A DNA stretch of 64,000 bases from Vibrio amylolyticus (GTDB taxonomy: Bacteria > Pseudomonadota > Gammaproteobacteria > Enterobacterales > Vibrionaceae), in contig NZ_JAJHVV010000010.1 of NCBI RefSeq assembly GCF_023145695.1, forward strand, positions 62,001 to 126,000, read 5' to 3'. Below are positions 48,363 to 60,300 of the stretch, one piece after another. The number at the start of each line of letters is the position of its first letter. Positions within the stretch are counted from its first letter, which is position 1. The notes under the pieces are model-generated. The model did no database searches, was not told the DNA's origin, and saw only the letters and a list, made by a program, of their open reading frames with translations. A program made the position numbers and the translations under genes.

Positions 48363-49589
48363 ATGTTTGAACCGATGATGGAAATGTCTGACGATGCCGT
48401 AATTAAAGTCGTTGGAGTTGGTGGCGGTGGTGGTAATGCCGTTGAGCACATGGTACGTGAATCCATCGAAGGCGTGGAATTCATCAGTGTCAATACGGAT
48501 GCACAAGCACTACGTAAGACGAGTGTGAATAGCGTTATTCAGATTGGCGGTGATATTACTAAAGGTCTTGGTGCTGGCGCTAACCCTCAGGTTGGTCGTG
48601 ATGCTGCTTTAGAAGATCGAGAAAGAATTAAAGAAGTTCTTACTGGTGCCGATATGGTATTTATAGCCGCAGGTATGGGCGGTGGCACAGGTACTGGAGC
48701 TGCTCCTGTTATTGCAGAAGTGGCTAAAGAACTGGGAATTTTAACGGTAGCTGTTGTTACTAAGCCATTTAGCTTCGAAGGCAAAAAGCGTTTAGCCTTT
48801 GCTGAGCAGGGTATTGAAGAATTATCGAAGTCAGTTGACTCATTAATTACGATCCCTAACGAAAAGCTATTGAAAGTACTTGGTCGCGGTGTGACGCTCT
48901 TAGAAGCGTTTGGCAGCGCAAACAATGTATTGAAAAATGCGGTTCAAGGTATTGCTGAGCTAATAACTCGCCCAGGCATGATTAACGTCGATTTCGCCGA
49001 TGTAAGAACGGTGATGTCGGAAATGGGTCACGCTATGATGGGTAGTGGTATTTCAAAAGGTGAAGACCGAGCAGAAGAGGCCGCAGAAACGGCAATTTCT
49101 AGCCCGCTATTAGAAGATATCGATCTAGCAGGCGCTCGTGGCGTACTTGTCAATATTACTGCTGGCCTAGACATGCGTCTTGATGAGTTTGAAACTGTTG
49201 GTAATACAGTTAAAGCGTTTGCATCAGATAACGCAACAGTTGTTATTGGTACTTCTTTAGATCCTGATATGACGGATGAAATCCGAGTCACTGTTGTTGC
49301 AACAGGTATCGGCACAGAGAAGAAACCTGACATTACATTGGTAGCGGGTGGTAAAACGAAAGTTGCTCCAGTAGCTCAGCCACAACAGCAAGCTGCACCA
49401 GTACAGCAACCAATAGTTAAAGCTGAGGAAAAACCGGCACAACCTTTGCAGGAAAAACCTCAGGTTGCCGCGCAACCGACAGCAACACCGACGACATCGA
49501 ACTCAGGACAGGCAGCTACGGCACCTAAAACTGAGAAAGAAAATGCTTACTTAGATATTCCAGCATTCTTACGTCGTCAGGCTGATTAA
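48363..49589 (+). CDS. ftsZ: Cell division protein FtsZ
   Basis: The tubulin-like GTPase that forms the Z ring, 408 residues. The signature [14 protein letters not shown] begins near residue 105, and NTDAQAL and the T7-loop region [11 protein letters not shown] are in place. After about residue 318 comes a proline-, glutamine- and alanine-rich linker of about 75 residues, then the conserved tail [14 protein letters not shown] that binds FtsA, ZipA and other partners. Confidence 0.99.
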   Translation: MFEPMMEMSDDAVIKVVGVGGGGGNAVEHMVRESIEGVEFISVNTDAQALRKTSVNSVIQIGGDITKGLGAGANPQVGRDAALEDRERIKEVLTGADMVFIAAGMGGGTGTGAAPVIAEVAKELGILTVAVVTKPFSFEGKKRLAFAEQGIEELSKSVDSLITIPNEKLLKVLGRGVTLLEAFGSANNVLKNAVQGIAELITRPGMINVDFADVRTVMSEMGHAMMGSGISKGEDRAEEAAETAISSPLLEDIDLAGARGVLVNITAGLDMRLDEFETVGNTVKAFASDNATVVIGTSLDPDMTDEIRVTVVATGIGTEKKPDITLVAGGKTKVAPVAQPQQQAAPVQQPIVKAEEKPAQPLQEKPQVAAQPTATPTTSNSGQAATAPKTEKENAYLDIPAFLRRQAD

Positions 49590-49603
49590 TAACTGTACGT
49601 AAT

Positions 49604-49631
49604 TTGACAGCGTTCAATATTATGTTAACAT
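49604..49631 (+). promoter_or_regulatory. Candidate lpxC promoter
   Basis: A perfect TTGACA (49604-49609), a 16-base spacer and TAACAT (49626-49631) lie between ftsZ and lpxC. Confidence 0.6.
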
Positions 49632-49634
49632 GCG

Positions 49635-49656
49635 CGGTCTGCATAACTGCAGGCCG
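49635..49656 (+). promoter_or_regulatory. Hairpin in the lpxC leader
   Basis: CGGTCTGCA (49635-49643) pairs with TGCAGGCCG (49648-49656) in a 9-bp stem (one G-U) closed by a four-base loop. No T run follows, so it is not a terminator; it would form at the 5' end of lpxC mRNA. Confidence 0.55.
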
Positions 49657-49687
49657 TGATATGTAGCGAGTTTATTAAGGGAAGTAG

Positions 49688-50605
49688 ATGATTAGACAAC
49701 GTACTTTGAAAGAGATAGTGAAAACAACTGGTGTGGGTCTCCACTCTGGTCGTAAAGTGACGCTTACTCTTCGCCCTGCTGCTGCAAATACTGGCGTTAT
49801 TTACCGTCGTACTGATGTTAATCCTCCTGTTGATTTTCCTGCTGACCCTGAGTCAGTGAGAGATACAATGCTTTGTACCGCTTTAGTTAATGAAGACGGT
49901 GTAAGGATCTCTACTGTAGAGCATTTAAATGCCGCTCTTGCCGGTATGGGAATTGACAATGTTATCGTTGAAGTTGATGCTCCTGAAATCCCAATCATGG
50001 ATGGCAGTGCAAGCCCGTTTGTTTTCTTACTGCAACAAGCTGGTATTGAGACATTAAATTCACCTAAGCGTTTTATCCGTATCAAGAAACCAGTACGCTT
50101 TGAAGATGGTGATAAGTGGGCAGAATTTGTTCCTTTCAATGGCTTCCGTATGGATTTCGAAATTGAATTCGATCACCCTGCTATAGAGATTGACGAACAA
50201 CGTTTACAGTTTGATTTCTCATCTCAAGGATTTATCAAAGAGATTTCGCGAGCTCGTACTTTCGGTTTCATGAAAGATATTGAATACCTTCAATCGCAGA
50301 ACCTTTGTTTGGGTGGTAGCTTTGATTGTGCAATCGTGCTTGACGAGTACCGTATTCTTAATGAAGAAGGCCTTCGTTTCGCAAACGAGTTTGTAACCCA
50401 TAAAGTACTCGATGCGATTGGTGATCTTTACATGTGTGGTCACGCTATTATCGGCGAATTCCGTGCTTACAAATCAGGTCATGGCTTAAATAACCAACTA
50501 CTACGCGCTGTGTTAGCGGATCAAGAAGCTTGGGAATGGGCAACCTTTGAAGAGCAAGCTGGCTCTCCAGTCGCCTTTGCAGACCCGAGTATGGTCTTAG
50601 CGTAA
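49688..50605 (+). CDS. lpxC: UDP-3-O-acyl-N-acetylglucosamine deacetylase
   Basis: The zinc enzyme that commits UDP-acyl-GlcNAc to lipid A, 305 residues. The zinc ligand H79 sits in [10 protein letters not shown]; the H-x3-D pair lies in [13 protein letters not shown]; and [12 protein letters not shown] follows the hydrophobic passage. It lies just after ftsZ, the conserved position in gammaproteobacteria. LpxC level is usually set by FtsH proteolysis through the C-terminus. Confidence 0.98.
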   Translation: MIRQRTLKEIVKTTGVGLHSGRKVTLTLRPAAANTGVIYRRTDVNPPVDFPADPESVRDTMLCTALVNEDGVRISTVEHLNAALAGMGIDNVIVEVDAPEIPIMDGSASPFVFLLQQAGIETLNSPKRFIRIKKPVRFEDGDKWAEFVPFNGFRMDFEIEFDHPAIEIDEQRLQFDFSSQGFIKEISRARTFGFMKDIEYLQSQNLCLGGSFDCAIVLDEYRILNEEGLRFANEFVTHKVLDAIGDLYMCGHAIIGEFRAYKSGHGLNNQLLRAVLADQEAWEWATFEEQAGSPVAFADPSMVLA

Positions 50606-50620
50606 AGAAAAGTTTAAAAG

Positions 50621-50651
50621 AAAAAACCAGACATCAAGTCTGGTTTTTTTT
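50621..50651. terminator. Bidirectional terminator between lpxC and dciA
   Basis: AACCAGAC and GTCTGGTT form an 8-bp stem around five bases, flanked by A and T runs, between convergent genes. Confidence 0.92.
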
Positions 50652-50740
50652 AGCTTTCTACTTTACGAGCGATCTAAATCATTCTAATTGCCCATCGTAT
50701 TACTCACTACAATTCCCTGAGTTACTTCCTAATCAGAACG

Positions 50741-51196
50741 CTATTTCTTTGCGAGTTGAGCTATTCGCTTCAATCGTTCTTGAATTTTTTTCGGTGCAGA
50801 TTCTGCCACAATAAGAAGAGCCTGAGCTGCGCTTTCCGATAGTGGAGCGCGTTTTTTAAATTCATCTTCCTTAGGTGTTCTCCCTTCCTGTCGGTATAAG
50901 CTGGGGTTAATTTTGACCTCAAGTGAAATGAGCCGAGCGAATCCAGCAGAACGCAGATGATTTAAAATGGTCAGCCGATCATAATCTAGCTTCATCTTCA
51001 TCGAAGCATTTGCGACCTCTAGTAGTAAGTGACTGCCACGAACATTGGCCGCTCGGCAGTGCTTAACCACATTGGCAGGAAGAAACTTTTGCAGTTCTTG
51101 GTTAATCGTTAAGATCTCTTTGGCGTGCTGCTGTATCTGATTAAGCTTAGATTCTGAAAGCAACTCTTGCGTTAACGTCGGGCGATGATCTCTCAT
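50741..51196 (-). CDS. dciA: DciA family replicative helicase loader (DUF721)
   Basis: A 151-residue DUF721 protein. The N-terminal KH-like domain (about 20-100) includes the family segment HLLLEVANASMKMKLDYDRLTILNHLR; the C-terminal part is basic and flexible. DciA loads DnaB in bacteria that lack phage-derived DnaC/DnaI, and the Vibrio cholerae protein is a studied example. It lies convergent to lpxC and divergent from secA. E. coli lacks this gene and has secM here instead. Confidence 0.9.
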   Translation of the reverse strand: MRDHRPTLTQELLSESKLNQIQQHAKEILTINQELQKFLPANVVKHCRAANVRGSHLLLEVANASMKMKLDYDRLTILNHLRSAGFARLISLEVKINPSLYRQEGRTPKEDEFKKRAPLSESAAQALLIVAESAPKKIQERLKRIAQLAKK

Positions 51197-51512
51197 GGTA
51201 GTCTCAATCGTTGTGTTAAGGCTATTTTAGTGCATCTATGCCATGGGGAGTAGTAGCAAATAGGCACAATAGATAACCAATTAGCAAAAAAAATTAAGTG
51301 CGCTTCAAACAAATGACGAAGCTATTGGTTGTTAGTGGTAAAATTCCTTAAACTATCGTCACTAATTATAACTATCGCCTTGAAAATTCAACGACTCACC
51401 ACAATATCGGTGATACATGATTTATCTCAGTATCCTTAGTTTAAAACTGGTCGAGACTGAAGGCATTTAGAGTAGACCGTATGCGGTCTAAATTAAGAGA
51501 GATTCCTAGCAA
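51197..51512 (+). other. dciA-secA intergenic region
   Basis: There are 316 bases without a secM-like gene. Short frames are present: a 17-codon ATG frame at 51417-51470 and an 11-codon frame overlapping secA (described separately). A 7-bp hairpin (TAGACCG-TATG-CGGTCTA, 51473-51490) lies next to the secA ribosome site. No clear promoter pair was recognised. Confidence 0.6.
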
Positions 51513-51516
51513 ATGA
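51481..51516 (+). CDS. Putative 11-codon leader peptide overlapping secA
   Basis: ATG at 51481 opens a frame reading [11 protein letters not shown] that stops at TGA 51514-51516, overlapping the secA ATG as ATGA. Its own start lies in the loop of a 7-bp hairpin and its ribosome site is weak. It could couple translation to secA, or be chance. Confidence 0.25.
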   Translation: MRSKLREIPSK

Positions 51517-54245
51517 TAACTAAGCTACTGACATCGGTTTTTGGTAGTCGCAACGACAGAACCTTGCGTCGCCTAAGAAAAATTGTAAAAGAGATCAATA
51601 ATTACGAGCCAAGCTTCGAAGCTCTATCTGACGAAGAATTAAAAGCGAAAACGGTTGAGTTTCGTGAGCGTTTAGAGAAGGGGGAATCACTCGATAAACT
51701 TCTCCCAGAAGCATTTGCTACGGTTCGTGAAGCGTCTAAGCGTGTTTACGGCATGCGCCACTTTGACGTTCAGCTTATCGGCGGCATGGTGTTAAATGAA
51801 GGCCAAATTGCTGAAATGCGTACTGGTGAAGGTAAAACACTTACAGCGACGTTAGCGGCATACTTAAATGCTCTACCTGGTAAAGGTGTGCATGTCATCA
51901 CGGTCAACGACTACCTTGCAAAGCGTGATGCAGAAACAAACCGCCCTCTATTTGAATTTTTAGGGATGACGGTTGGTGTCAATGTTGCCAATATGCCACC
52001 TCAAGAGAAAAAAGAAGCGTACTTAGCCGATATTCTTTACGGCACGAATAATGAATTTGGCTTCGATTATTTGCGCGATAACATGGCATTTCGTAATGAA
52101 GATCGAGTTCAACGTTCTCGATTCTTTGCCATCGTCGATGAAGTGGATTCTATCTTAATTGATGAAGCTCGTACCCCTCTTATTATTTCAGGTCCGGCTG
52201 AAGATAGCTCTGAGCTATACGCTAAGATCAACACTCTAATTCCACACCTTGAGCGCCAAGAGAAAGAAGACTCTGAAGAGTACCGTGGTGATGCACACTA
52301 CACGCTTGACGAAAAATCCAAACAAGTTCACTTGACTGAGACGGGTCAAGAGTTCGTTGAAGAACTGATGCTTAAAAATGGGTTAATGGAAGAGGGTGAC
52401 ACACTTTATTCACCAACGAACATTAGTCTGTTACACCACGTAAATGCGGCACTTCGTGCGCACGTTCTGTTTGAGCGTAACGTTGATTACATCGTTAATG
52501 ACGATGGCGAAGTGGTGATAGTTGATGAACATACTGGTCGTACGATGCCAGGACGTCGTTGGTCGGAAGGTTTACACCAAGCTGTAGAAGCTAAAGAAGG
52601 TGTGAAAATTCAAAACGAGAACCAGACTTTAGCTTCGATCACATTCCAGAACTTTTTCCGTCTGTATGAAAAGCTGTCAGGTATGACAGGTACAGCGGAT
52701 ACAGAAGCTTTCGAATTCCAGTCCATCTATGGTTTAGATACAGTTGTTATTCCGACAAATAAACCGATGATTCGTGATGATATGCCAGATGTGGTCTATC
52801 GTACGGAAGAAGATAAATTCAATGCAATCATCGAAGATATTAAAGAACGTGTTGCCAAAGGTCAGCCTTCATTGGTCGGTACGGTTTCGATTGAAAAGTC
52901 TGAACTTCTTTCAAACGCGTTAACGAAAGCAAAGATCAAACATAACGTTCTGAACGCGAAGTTCCATGAAAAAGAAGCAGAAATTGTAGCAAGTGCAGGT
53001 ACGCCTGGCGCAGTTACCATTGCTACTAATATGGCGGGTCGTGGTACCGATATTGTACTTGGTGGTAGCTGGCAGGCAAAAGTCGAAGCGCTATCAAATC
53101 CGACACAAGAGCAAATCGATGCAATTAAGGCCGAATGGAAAGTTATCCATGATGAAGTTTTAGCTGCGGGCGGTTTGCATATTATTGGTACTGAGCGTCA
53201 TGAATCTCGCCGTATCGATAACCAGTTACGTGGTCGTTCAGGTCGTCAAGGTGATGCTGGTTCATCTCGCTTCTATCTATCAATGGAAGATTCATTACTT
53301 CGTATCTTTACCTCTGATCGTATGGCTGGCTTAATTCAAAGTGGAATGGATGAAGGTGAGGCGATTGAAAGTCGTATGCTTTCTCGCTCAATTGAAAAAG
53401 CGCAGCGTAAAGTGGAAGGTCGTAACTTCGATATTCGTAAACAGCTTCTTGAATACGATGATGTTGCCAATGACCAGCGTAAAGTGGTTTATGAGCTACG
53501 TGATGAACTAATGAGTACTGACAATATCAGTGAGATGCTTGAGCAAAACCGAGCTGATGTCTTCACCTCTATTATCGATGAATATATCGCCCCTCAATCA
53601 TTAGAGGATATGTGGGATATTCCTGGTCTTGAAGAGCGTCTGAAAAATGACTTTGATATTGAAGTCTCGATTCAAACATGGCTTGATGAAGACGATAAGC
53701 TTTATGAAGAGGCTCTTCGCGAAAAACTCTTGGCTCATGCGGTAGAAGTTTATAAGTCAAAAGAAGAGGCGGTCGGTGAAACTGTGCTACGCAACTTCGA
53801 AAAATCGGTGATGCTGCAAACACTTGATACGCTTTGGAAAGAGCACTTGGCAGCAATGGACCATCTTCGCCAAGGTATTCATCTTCGTGGTTACGCACAA
53901 AAGAACCCGAAACAAGAATATAAACGTGAATCATTTGAGCTATTTGAAGGTTTACTTGATACGTTGAAGTTTGACGTTATTACGATTTTGTCGAAAGTTC
54001 GAGTTCAACAGCAAGAAGAAGTTGAACGTATGGAAGCTCAGCGACGTGCTCAAGCGGAAGCTGCAGCTCAAAGAGCTCAAGCTCAACATGCGAGTGCTGA
54101 TAACCAACTTGCTGGAAATGAAACTGAGCAGCAAGAAGACGGACAACAGCCAGTTGTTCGTGATGAGCGAAAAGTAGGTCGTAATGAGCCGTGTCCATGT
54201 GGTAGCGGTAAAAAGTACAAGCAATGTCACGGTAAGATTGCTTAA
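51513..54245 (+). CDS. secA: Preprotein translocase ATPase SecA
   Basis: The motor of the Sec pathway, 910 residues, at the inner face of SecYEG. Walker A ([13 protein letters not shown]) lies near residues 102-109 and the DEAD-like [15 protein letters not shown] follows near 209; then the preprotein-binding, helical scaffold and wing domains. The C-terminal zinc motif [14 protein letters not shown], which binds SecB, is intact, preceded by an alanine- and glutamine-rich linker. AAGAGAG supplies the ribosome site. Confidence 0.98.
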   Translation: MITKLLTSVFGSRNDRTLRRLRKIVKEINNYEPSFEALSDEELKAKTVEFRERLEKGESLDKLLPEAFATVREASKRVYGMRHFDVQLIGGMVLNEGQIAEMRTGEGKTLTATLAAYLNALPGKGVHVITVNDYLAKRDAETNRPLFEFLGMTVGVNVANMPPQEKKEAYLADILYGTNNEFGFDYLRDNMAFRNEDRVQRSRFFAIVDEVDSILIDEARTPLIISGPAEDSSELYAKINTLIPHLERQEKEDSEEYRGDAHYTLDEKSKQVHLTETGQEFVEELMLKNGLMEEGDTLYSPTNISLLHHVNAALRAHVLFERNVDYIVNDDGEVVIVDEHTGRTMPGRRWSEGLHQAVEAKEGVKIQNENQTLASITFQNFFRLYEKLSGMTGTADTEAFEFQSIYGLDTVVIPTNKPMIRDDMPDVVYRTEEDKFNAIIEDIKERVAKGQPSLVGTVSIEKSELLSNALTKAKIKHNVLNAKFHEKEAEIVASAGTPGAVTIATNMAGRGTDIVLGGSWQAKVEALSNPTQEQIDAIKAEWKVIHDEVLAAGGLHIIGTERHESRRIDNQLRGRSGRQGDAGSSRFYLSMEDSLLRIFTSDRMAGLIQSGMDEGEAIESRMLSRSIEKAQRKVEGRNFDIRKQLLEYDDVANDQRKVVYELRDELMSTDNISEMLEQNRADVFTSIIDEYIAPQSLEDMWDIPGLEERLKNDFDIEVSIQTWLDEDDKLYEEALREKLLAHAVEVYKSKEEAVGETVLRNFEKSVMLQTLDTLWKEHLAAMDHLRQGIHLRGYAQKNPKQEYKRESFELFEGLLDTLKFDVITILSKVRVQQQEEVERMEAQRRAQAEAAAQRAQAQHASADNQLAGNETEQQEDGQQPVVRDERKVGRNEPCPCGSGKKYKQCHGKIA

Positions 54246-54270
54246 CTCTTTCCAGTAGTCATTAAAAATG

Positions 54271-54297
54271 AAGAGTCGCATTAGCGGCTCTTTTTTT
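54271..54297 (+). terminator. Terminator after secA
   Basis: AGAGTCGC and GCGGCTCT pair (one G-U) around ATTA, followed by seven T residues. Confidence 0.9.
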
Positions 54298-54358
54298 AAC
54301 TAAATTTTGCTTAGGTCAGCCATTTACTTAGTAAGCGAGTTGAATGAAAGGAATTAAG

Positions 54359-54757
54359 ATGAAACGTATTCATATTGTCGCGGGCATTATTTTTGATGCT
54401 AAACAGTCCCAAATCTTTATTACCAAGAGACCTGATAAGTTACACAAAGGGGGCTTTTGGGAATTTCCTGGAGGAAAAGTAGAGCTAGGGGAAACAGCAG
54501 AGCAAGCGATGACAAGAGAGCTTGATGAAGAGATTGGAATCGTGGTTACTAAGCAATCCTTTTTTGAGCATTTAGAGTATGACTATCCAGAAAAGTCGTT
54601 AAAGTTTGACTTTATCATTGTTCATGAGTTTGATAATCAGCCTTATGGAAGAGAAGGTCAGCAAGGAAAGTGGGTAAGAGTAGAGGAACTGTCTCACTAT
54701 CGTTTCCCTGAAGCGAATCTGCCTATTGTTGAACGTGTACTAAAAGAGTTTACCTAA
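54359..54757 (+). CDS. mutT: 8-oxo-dGTP diphosphatase MutT
   Basis: A 132-residue Nudix hydrolase that removes oxidised dGTP. The Nudix box runs GGKVELGETAEQ... with R-E-L-x-E-E-I-G following the spacing GX5EX7REUXEEXGU. AAAGGA six bases before the ATG at 54359 (MKRIHIVAG) fixes the start. Position directly after secA is the same as in E. coli, supporting mutT over other Nudix members. Confidence 0.95.
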   Translation: MKRIHIVAGIIFDAKQSQIFITKRPDKLHKGGFWEFPGGKVELGETAEQAMTRELDEEIGIVVTKQSFFEHLEYDYPEKSLKFDFIIVHEFDNQPYGREGQQGKWVRVEELSHYRFPEANLPIVERVLKEFT

Positions 54758-54819
54758 ACGCTAGTCAAGGTTGGGGAATGTTGTTAGTTTATATAGCTAA
54801 TAGAGTTATGTGAGTTTGA

Positions 54820-55683
<864 letters not shown>

Positions 55684-56079
55684 ACTGCGAGACACATTCT
55701 AGGTTTAGATAACGATTAAACCGCTTTTTCTACTATGATTAATTATGCGCTGAAAAAACTCAGCGCATATACCTTCCTTTTTCCCTTCTACGAATTCTAA
55801 TACGTAATTCAATGCTTTTATGGCTTTTTAATGCATTGATTTTACCCGTTACGATTGTTTGTTTGCATTAAAGGCTTAAAAGTACATGTTAACTATGGTT
55901 GTTGAACGATTGCTTTTTTTTAATCTCAATCCTCATGTCTTCTTTCGCCTCTGCGAGTGATTTTTTTGCTAAACCCTCTCCGTGCGATAAAGCTCTAGGG
56001 GTAAAACTTGTTTTTTTAGCTGCTTTGTATGGGAAATTAGTGCTACCCCATTAAAGTAGTGATTTATTAATAGTAAAAC
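55684..56079 (+). other. Long AT-rich dapB-carA intergenic region
   Basis: Nearly 400 bases without a convincing gene before the carA promoter. It contains an inverted repeat at 55745-55768, a long imperfect one with arms at 55811-55835 and 55864-55888 (core TTAATGCA/TGCATTAA), and several T tracts (55913-55920, 55961-55967, 56010-56016). A small RNA is possible but nothing identifies one. Confidence 0.5.
55745..55768. repeat. Inverted repeat downstream of dapB
   Basis: ATGCGCTG (55745-55752) and CAGCGCAT (55761-55768) are perfect complements around AAAAAACT. The tract after it is T-rich but broken, so it may be a weak dapB terminator. Confidence 0.6.
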
Positions 56080-56108
56080 TTGACACATGTCACAAGCATA
56101 ATTAGAAT
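56080..56108 (+). promoter_or_regulatory. Strong sigma70 promoter of carA-carB
   Basis: A perfect TTGACA (56080-56085), a 17-base spacer and TAGAAT (56103-56108). The -35 lies in TTGACACATGTCA, itself a partial dyad. A small hairpin (CGCTG-TTTTA-CAGCG, 56138-56152) follows in the leader. Confidence 0.78.
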
Positions 56109-56166
56109 ACCGCCAATTTGTCTAATTTCCATAAAAACGCTGTTTTACAGCGAAAAGGAAGGTAGA

Positions 56167-56205
56167 TTTGCAAATTAATTCATTTTTAATGCATTTTTAT
56201 TTTGG
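56167..56205 (+). promoter_or_regulatory. Tandem ARG boxes (ArgR operator) before carA
   Basis: Against the core TGAATwwwwATTCA, the 14-mer at 56169-56182 (TGCAAATTAATTCA) matches 12 positions and that at 56190-56203 matches 11. Their starts are exactly 21 bp apart, the standard spacing of paired 18-bp ARG boxes with a 3-bp gap. They reach the carA ribosome site. Confidence 0.7.
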
Positions 56206-56213
56206 AGGTTGTC

Positions 56214-57353
56214 TTGATTAAGTCAGCACTGCTAGTCCTAGAAGATGGGACAGTATTCCACGGTGAATCAATCGGCGCAGATGGTTCAGCTGTTGGTGAA
56301 GTCGTTTTTAACACCTCGATGACGGGGTACCAAGAAATCCTCACTGATCCTTCCTATTCTCAACAGATTGTAACCCTTACTTATCCCCACATTGGCAATA
56401 CCGGAACGAATTCCGAAGACGAAGAATCCTCAGCGATTCATGCTCAAGGCCTAGTAATTCGTGATCTACCTCTTTTAGCTTCAAACTTCCGTAACGAACG
56501 TTCTCTTTCTGATTACCTTAAATCTCAAAATATTGTTGGCATTGCAGATATCGATACTCGCAAGCTAACCCGTATTTTGCGTGAAAAAGGCGCTCAGAAC
56601 GGATGTATTGTTGCTGGTAGCAATATTGATGAAGCGTTAGCACTGGCTAAAGCAAAAGAGTTTCCTGGTCTTAAGGGGATGGATCTTGCGAAAGAGGTTA
56701 CAACAAAAGAAGCGTATCAATGGAAACAAGGTTCGTGGACGCTTACGGGTGGTCTTCCTGAAGCGAAAGATGACAGCGAGTTGCCATACCACGTTGTTGC
56801 CTACGACTTTGGAGCAAAACGAAACATCCTGCGCATGCTTGTCGACCGAGGCTGCCGCTTAACAGTTGTTCCTGCTCAAACTTCTGCTGAAGAAGTTCTA
56901 GCCTTGAACCCTGATGGCGTATTCCTTTCAAATGGCCCTGGTGACCCAGCACCATGTGATTACGCAATTGAAGCGACAAAAGTATTCCTAGAAAAAGAAC
57001 TACCAATTTTCGGTATTTGTCTAGGACACCAAATTCTTGCGCTAGCGTCAGGTGCACAAACTGTGAAAATGAAGTTTGGCCACCACGGTGCTAACCACCC
57101 AGTTAAAGATTTAGATCGTGATATTGTGATGATTACTTCACAAAACCATGGTTTTGCTGCTGATGAAGAGACTCTACCAAGCACACTGCGTGCAACGCAT
57201 AAGTCTCTATTTGATGGTTCTCTACAAGGTATCCATCGTACAGATAAGCCAGCATTTAGCTTCCAGGGTCACCCTGAAGCAAGCCCAGGTCCAGAAGACG
57301 CAGCGCCGTTATTCGACCACTTTATCGAACTCATTAAACAGCACAAAGCTTAA
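56214..57353 (+). CDS. carA: Carbamoyl-phosphate synthase small (glutaminase) subunit
   Basis: A 379-residue glutamine amidotransferase subunit that passes ammonia to CarB for arginine and pyrimidine synthesis. With the TTG start at 56214 the class I triad falls at C269 (GICLGHQ), H353 and E355 (GHPEASPGP), the same numbers as in E. coli CarA. That, and GGAGG five bases upstream, fix a TTG start; a TTG at 56202 would lie over the ribosome site. Upstream lie a strong promoter and ARG boxes. It lies 16 bases before carB. Confidence 0.97.
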   Translation: MIKSALLVLEDGTVFHGESIGADGSAVGEVVFNTSMTGYQEILTDPSYSQQIVTLTYPHIGNTGTNSEDEESSAIHAQGLVIRDLPLLASNFRNERSLSDYLKSQNIVGIADIDTRKLTRILREKGAQNGCIVAGSNIDEALALAKAKEFPGLKGMDLAKEVTTKEAYQWKQGSWTLTGGLPEAKDDSELPYHVVAYDFGAKRNILRMLVDRGCRLTVVPAQTSAEEVLALNPDGVFLSNGPGDPAPCDYAIEATKVFLEKELPIFGICLGHQILALASGAQTVKMKFGHHGANHPVKDLDRDIVMITSQNHGFAADEETLPSTLRATHKSLFDGSLQGIHRTDKPAFSFQGHPEASPGPEDAAPLFDHFIELIKQHKA

Positions 57354-57369
57354 TTCGGAGTAGTAGACA

Positions 57370-60300
57370 ATGCCAAAACGTACTGACATTCAAAGTATTC
57401 TAATTCTAGGTGCTGGCCCGATTGTTATCGGTCAAGCATGTGAGTTTGATTACTCTGGTGCTCAAGCTTGTAAAGCACTTCGTGAAGAAGGCTACCGAGT
57501 TATCCTTGTAAACTCGAACCCAGCAACCATCATGACAGACCCTGATATGGCCGATGCAACATACATCGAACCTATTCAATGGGAAGTTGTTCGTAACATC
57601 ATCGCTAAAGAGAAGCCAGACGCAGTTCTACCGACTATGGGTGGACAAACTGCTCTTAACTGTGCACTTGATTTAGAGAAGCACGGCGTTCTTGAAGAGT
57701 TCGGTGTTGAAATGATTGGTGCAACGGCTGACGCTATCGATAAAGCAGAAGACCGTTCACGCTTTGATAAAGCAATGAAATCAATTGGCCTTGAATGTCC
57801 AACGGCTGATACAGCGAAAACGATGGAAGAAGCTTACAAAGTTTTAGACATGGTTGGCTTCCCTTGTATCATTCGTCCATCGTTTACGATGGGTGGTACA
57901 GGCGGTGGTATCGCTTATAACAAAGAAGAATTTGAAGAAATCTGTCGCCGTGGTCTGGATCTTTCTCCTACCAATGAGCTTCTAATCGATGAGTCACTTA
58001 TCGGTTGGAAAGAGTACGAGATGGAAGTGGTTCGTGATAAAAACGACAACTGTATCATCGTATGTGCGATTGAAAACTTTGACCCAATGGGTATTCACAC
58101 GGGTGACTCAATCACCGTGGCTCCAGCGCAAACGCTGACAGACAAAGAATACCAATTAATGCGAAATGCTTCTCTAGCAGTACTGCGTGAGATTGGTGTT
58201 GAAACGGGTGGTTCAAACGTACAGTTTGGTATCAACCCGAAAGATGGCCGTATGGTTATCATCGAGATGAATCCACGTGTATCTCGCTCTTCTGCTCTAG
58301 CATCGAAAGCAACAGGCTTCCCAATTGCTAAGATTGCAGCGAAGCTCGCTGTAGGCTTCACGCTAGACGAGCTAATGAATGACATCACTGGCGGCGCAAC
58401 TCCAGCATCATTCGAACCAACAATCGACTACGTAGTAACTAAGATTCCTCGTTTTAACTTCGAGAAATTTGCAGGTGCTAACGATCGTCTAACGACTCAA
58501 ATGAAGTCTGTTGGTGAAGTTATGGCTATCGGCCGTAACCAACAAGAGTCTCTGCAAAAAGCACTACGTGGCCTAGAAGTTGGTGCGAATGGCTTTGATG
58601 AAATGGTTGATTTAGATGCGCCTGACGCTCTAACAACGATTCGTCACGAACTAAAAGAAGCCGGCGCTGAGCGTATTTGGTACATCGCGGATGCATTCCG
58701 TGCTGGTATGTCAGTAGATGGCGTATTTAATCTAACGCAAATCGACCGTTGGTTCTTAGTTCAAATTGAAGACATTGTGCTTCTTGAGCAACAAGTAAAA
58801 GCGAACGGTTTTGCTGGTCTTAACAAAGACGTATTGAACAAGCTTAAGCGTAAAGGTTTCGCTGATGCTCGCCTATCTAAAATTCTGGGTGTAGCAGAAA
58901 GTGAAATTCGCCGCCTACGTGACCAGTTCGATATCCACCCAGTGTACAAGCGTGTAGATACCTGTGCGGCTGAATTCTCTTCAGATACGGCTTACATGTA
59001 CTCTTCTTACGATGATGAGTGTGAAGCGAACCCTACAGAAAAAGACAAGATCATGATCTTGGGTGGCGGTCCAAACCGTATCGGCCAAGGTATTGAGTTC
59101 GACTACTGTTGTGTACACGCATCACTAGCGCTACGTGAAGATGGCTACGAAACAATCATGGTTAACTGTAACCCTGAGACAGTTTCTACCGATTACGACA
59201 CATCAGACCGTCTGTACTTTGAACCAGTAACTCTGGAAGATGTACTAGCCATCGCTCGCGTTGAAAAGCCAAAAGGCGTTATCGTTCAGTACGGTGGTCA
59301 AACACCACTGAAACTAGCTCGTGCTCTTGAAGCTGCTGGCGTACCAATCATTGGTACTAGCCCAGATGCTATCGACCGTGCAGAAGACCGTGAGCGTTTC
59401 CAAGTTGCTGTAGACCGTCTTGGTCTTCTACAACCAGAGAACGCAACAGTGACAACAATGGAGCAAGCGGTAGAAAAATCTCGCGAAATTGGCTTCCCAT
59501 TGGTTGTACGTCCTTCTTATGTTCTTGGTGGTCGTGCGATGGAAATCGTATACGATGAGCAAGACTTACGTCGTTACTTCAACGAAGCCGTAAGTGTTTC
59601 GAACGAATCTCCAGTACTACTTGATAGCTTCTTAGATGACGCCGTTGAAGTAGACGTTGATGCGATTTGTGACGGTGAGCGCGTTGTTATCGGCGGTATC
59701 ATGGAGCACATCGAACAAGCCGGTGTTCACTCTGGTGACTCAGCATGTTCTCTTCCTGCTTACACGCTTAGCGATGAAATCCAAGATGTCATGCGTGAGC
59801 AAGTTGAAAAGCTAGCGTTTGAATTGGGTGTTCGCGGTCTAATGAATACACAGTTTGCTGTTAAAGATAACAAAGTATACCTAATCGAGGTTAACCCTCG
59901 TGCAGCACGTACCGTTCCATTTGTATCTAAAGCAACTGGTGCGCCAATTGCTAAGATTGCAGCTCGTGTAATGGCAGGCCAATCTTTAGAGTCTCAAGGC
60001 TTTACTAAAGAGATTATCCCACCTTATTACTCAGTGAAAGAAGTTGTACTGCCATTCAACAAGTTCCCTGGTGTTGACCCACTATTAGGCCCAGAAATGC
60101 GCTCTACTGGTGAGGTGATGGGTGTGGGTCCAACATTCGCTGAAGCATACTCTAAAGCTGAACTAGGTTGTGGCAATATCTACCCTGAAGGTGGACGTGC
60201 ACTTCTATCTGTTCGTGAAGGTGATAAAGAGCGTGTTGTAGACCTTGCGTCTAAGTTAACTAAACTTGGTTACCAGTTGGATGCTACTCACGGTACGGCG

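Noticed and set aside
48587..48925. 112-codon frame antisense to ftsZ
   Set aside because: A shadow of ftsZ codon structure; no ribosome site or domain.
51197..51512. secM upstream of secA
   Set aside because: No frame of suitable size with a signal peptide and arrest motif exists on the plus strand.
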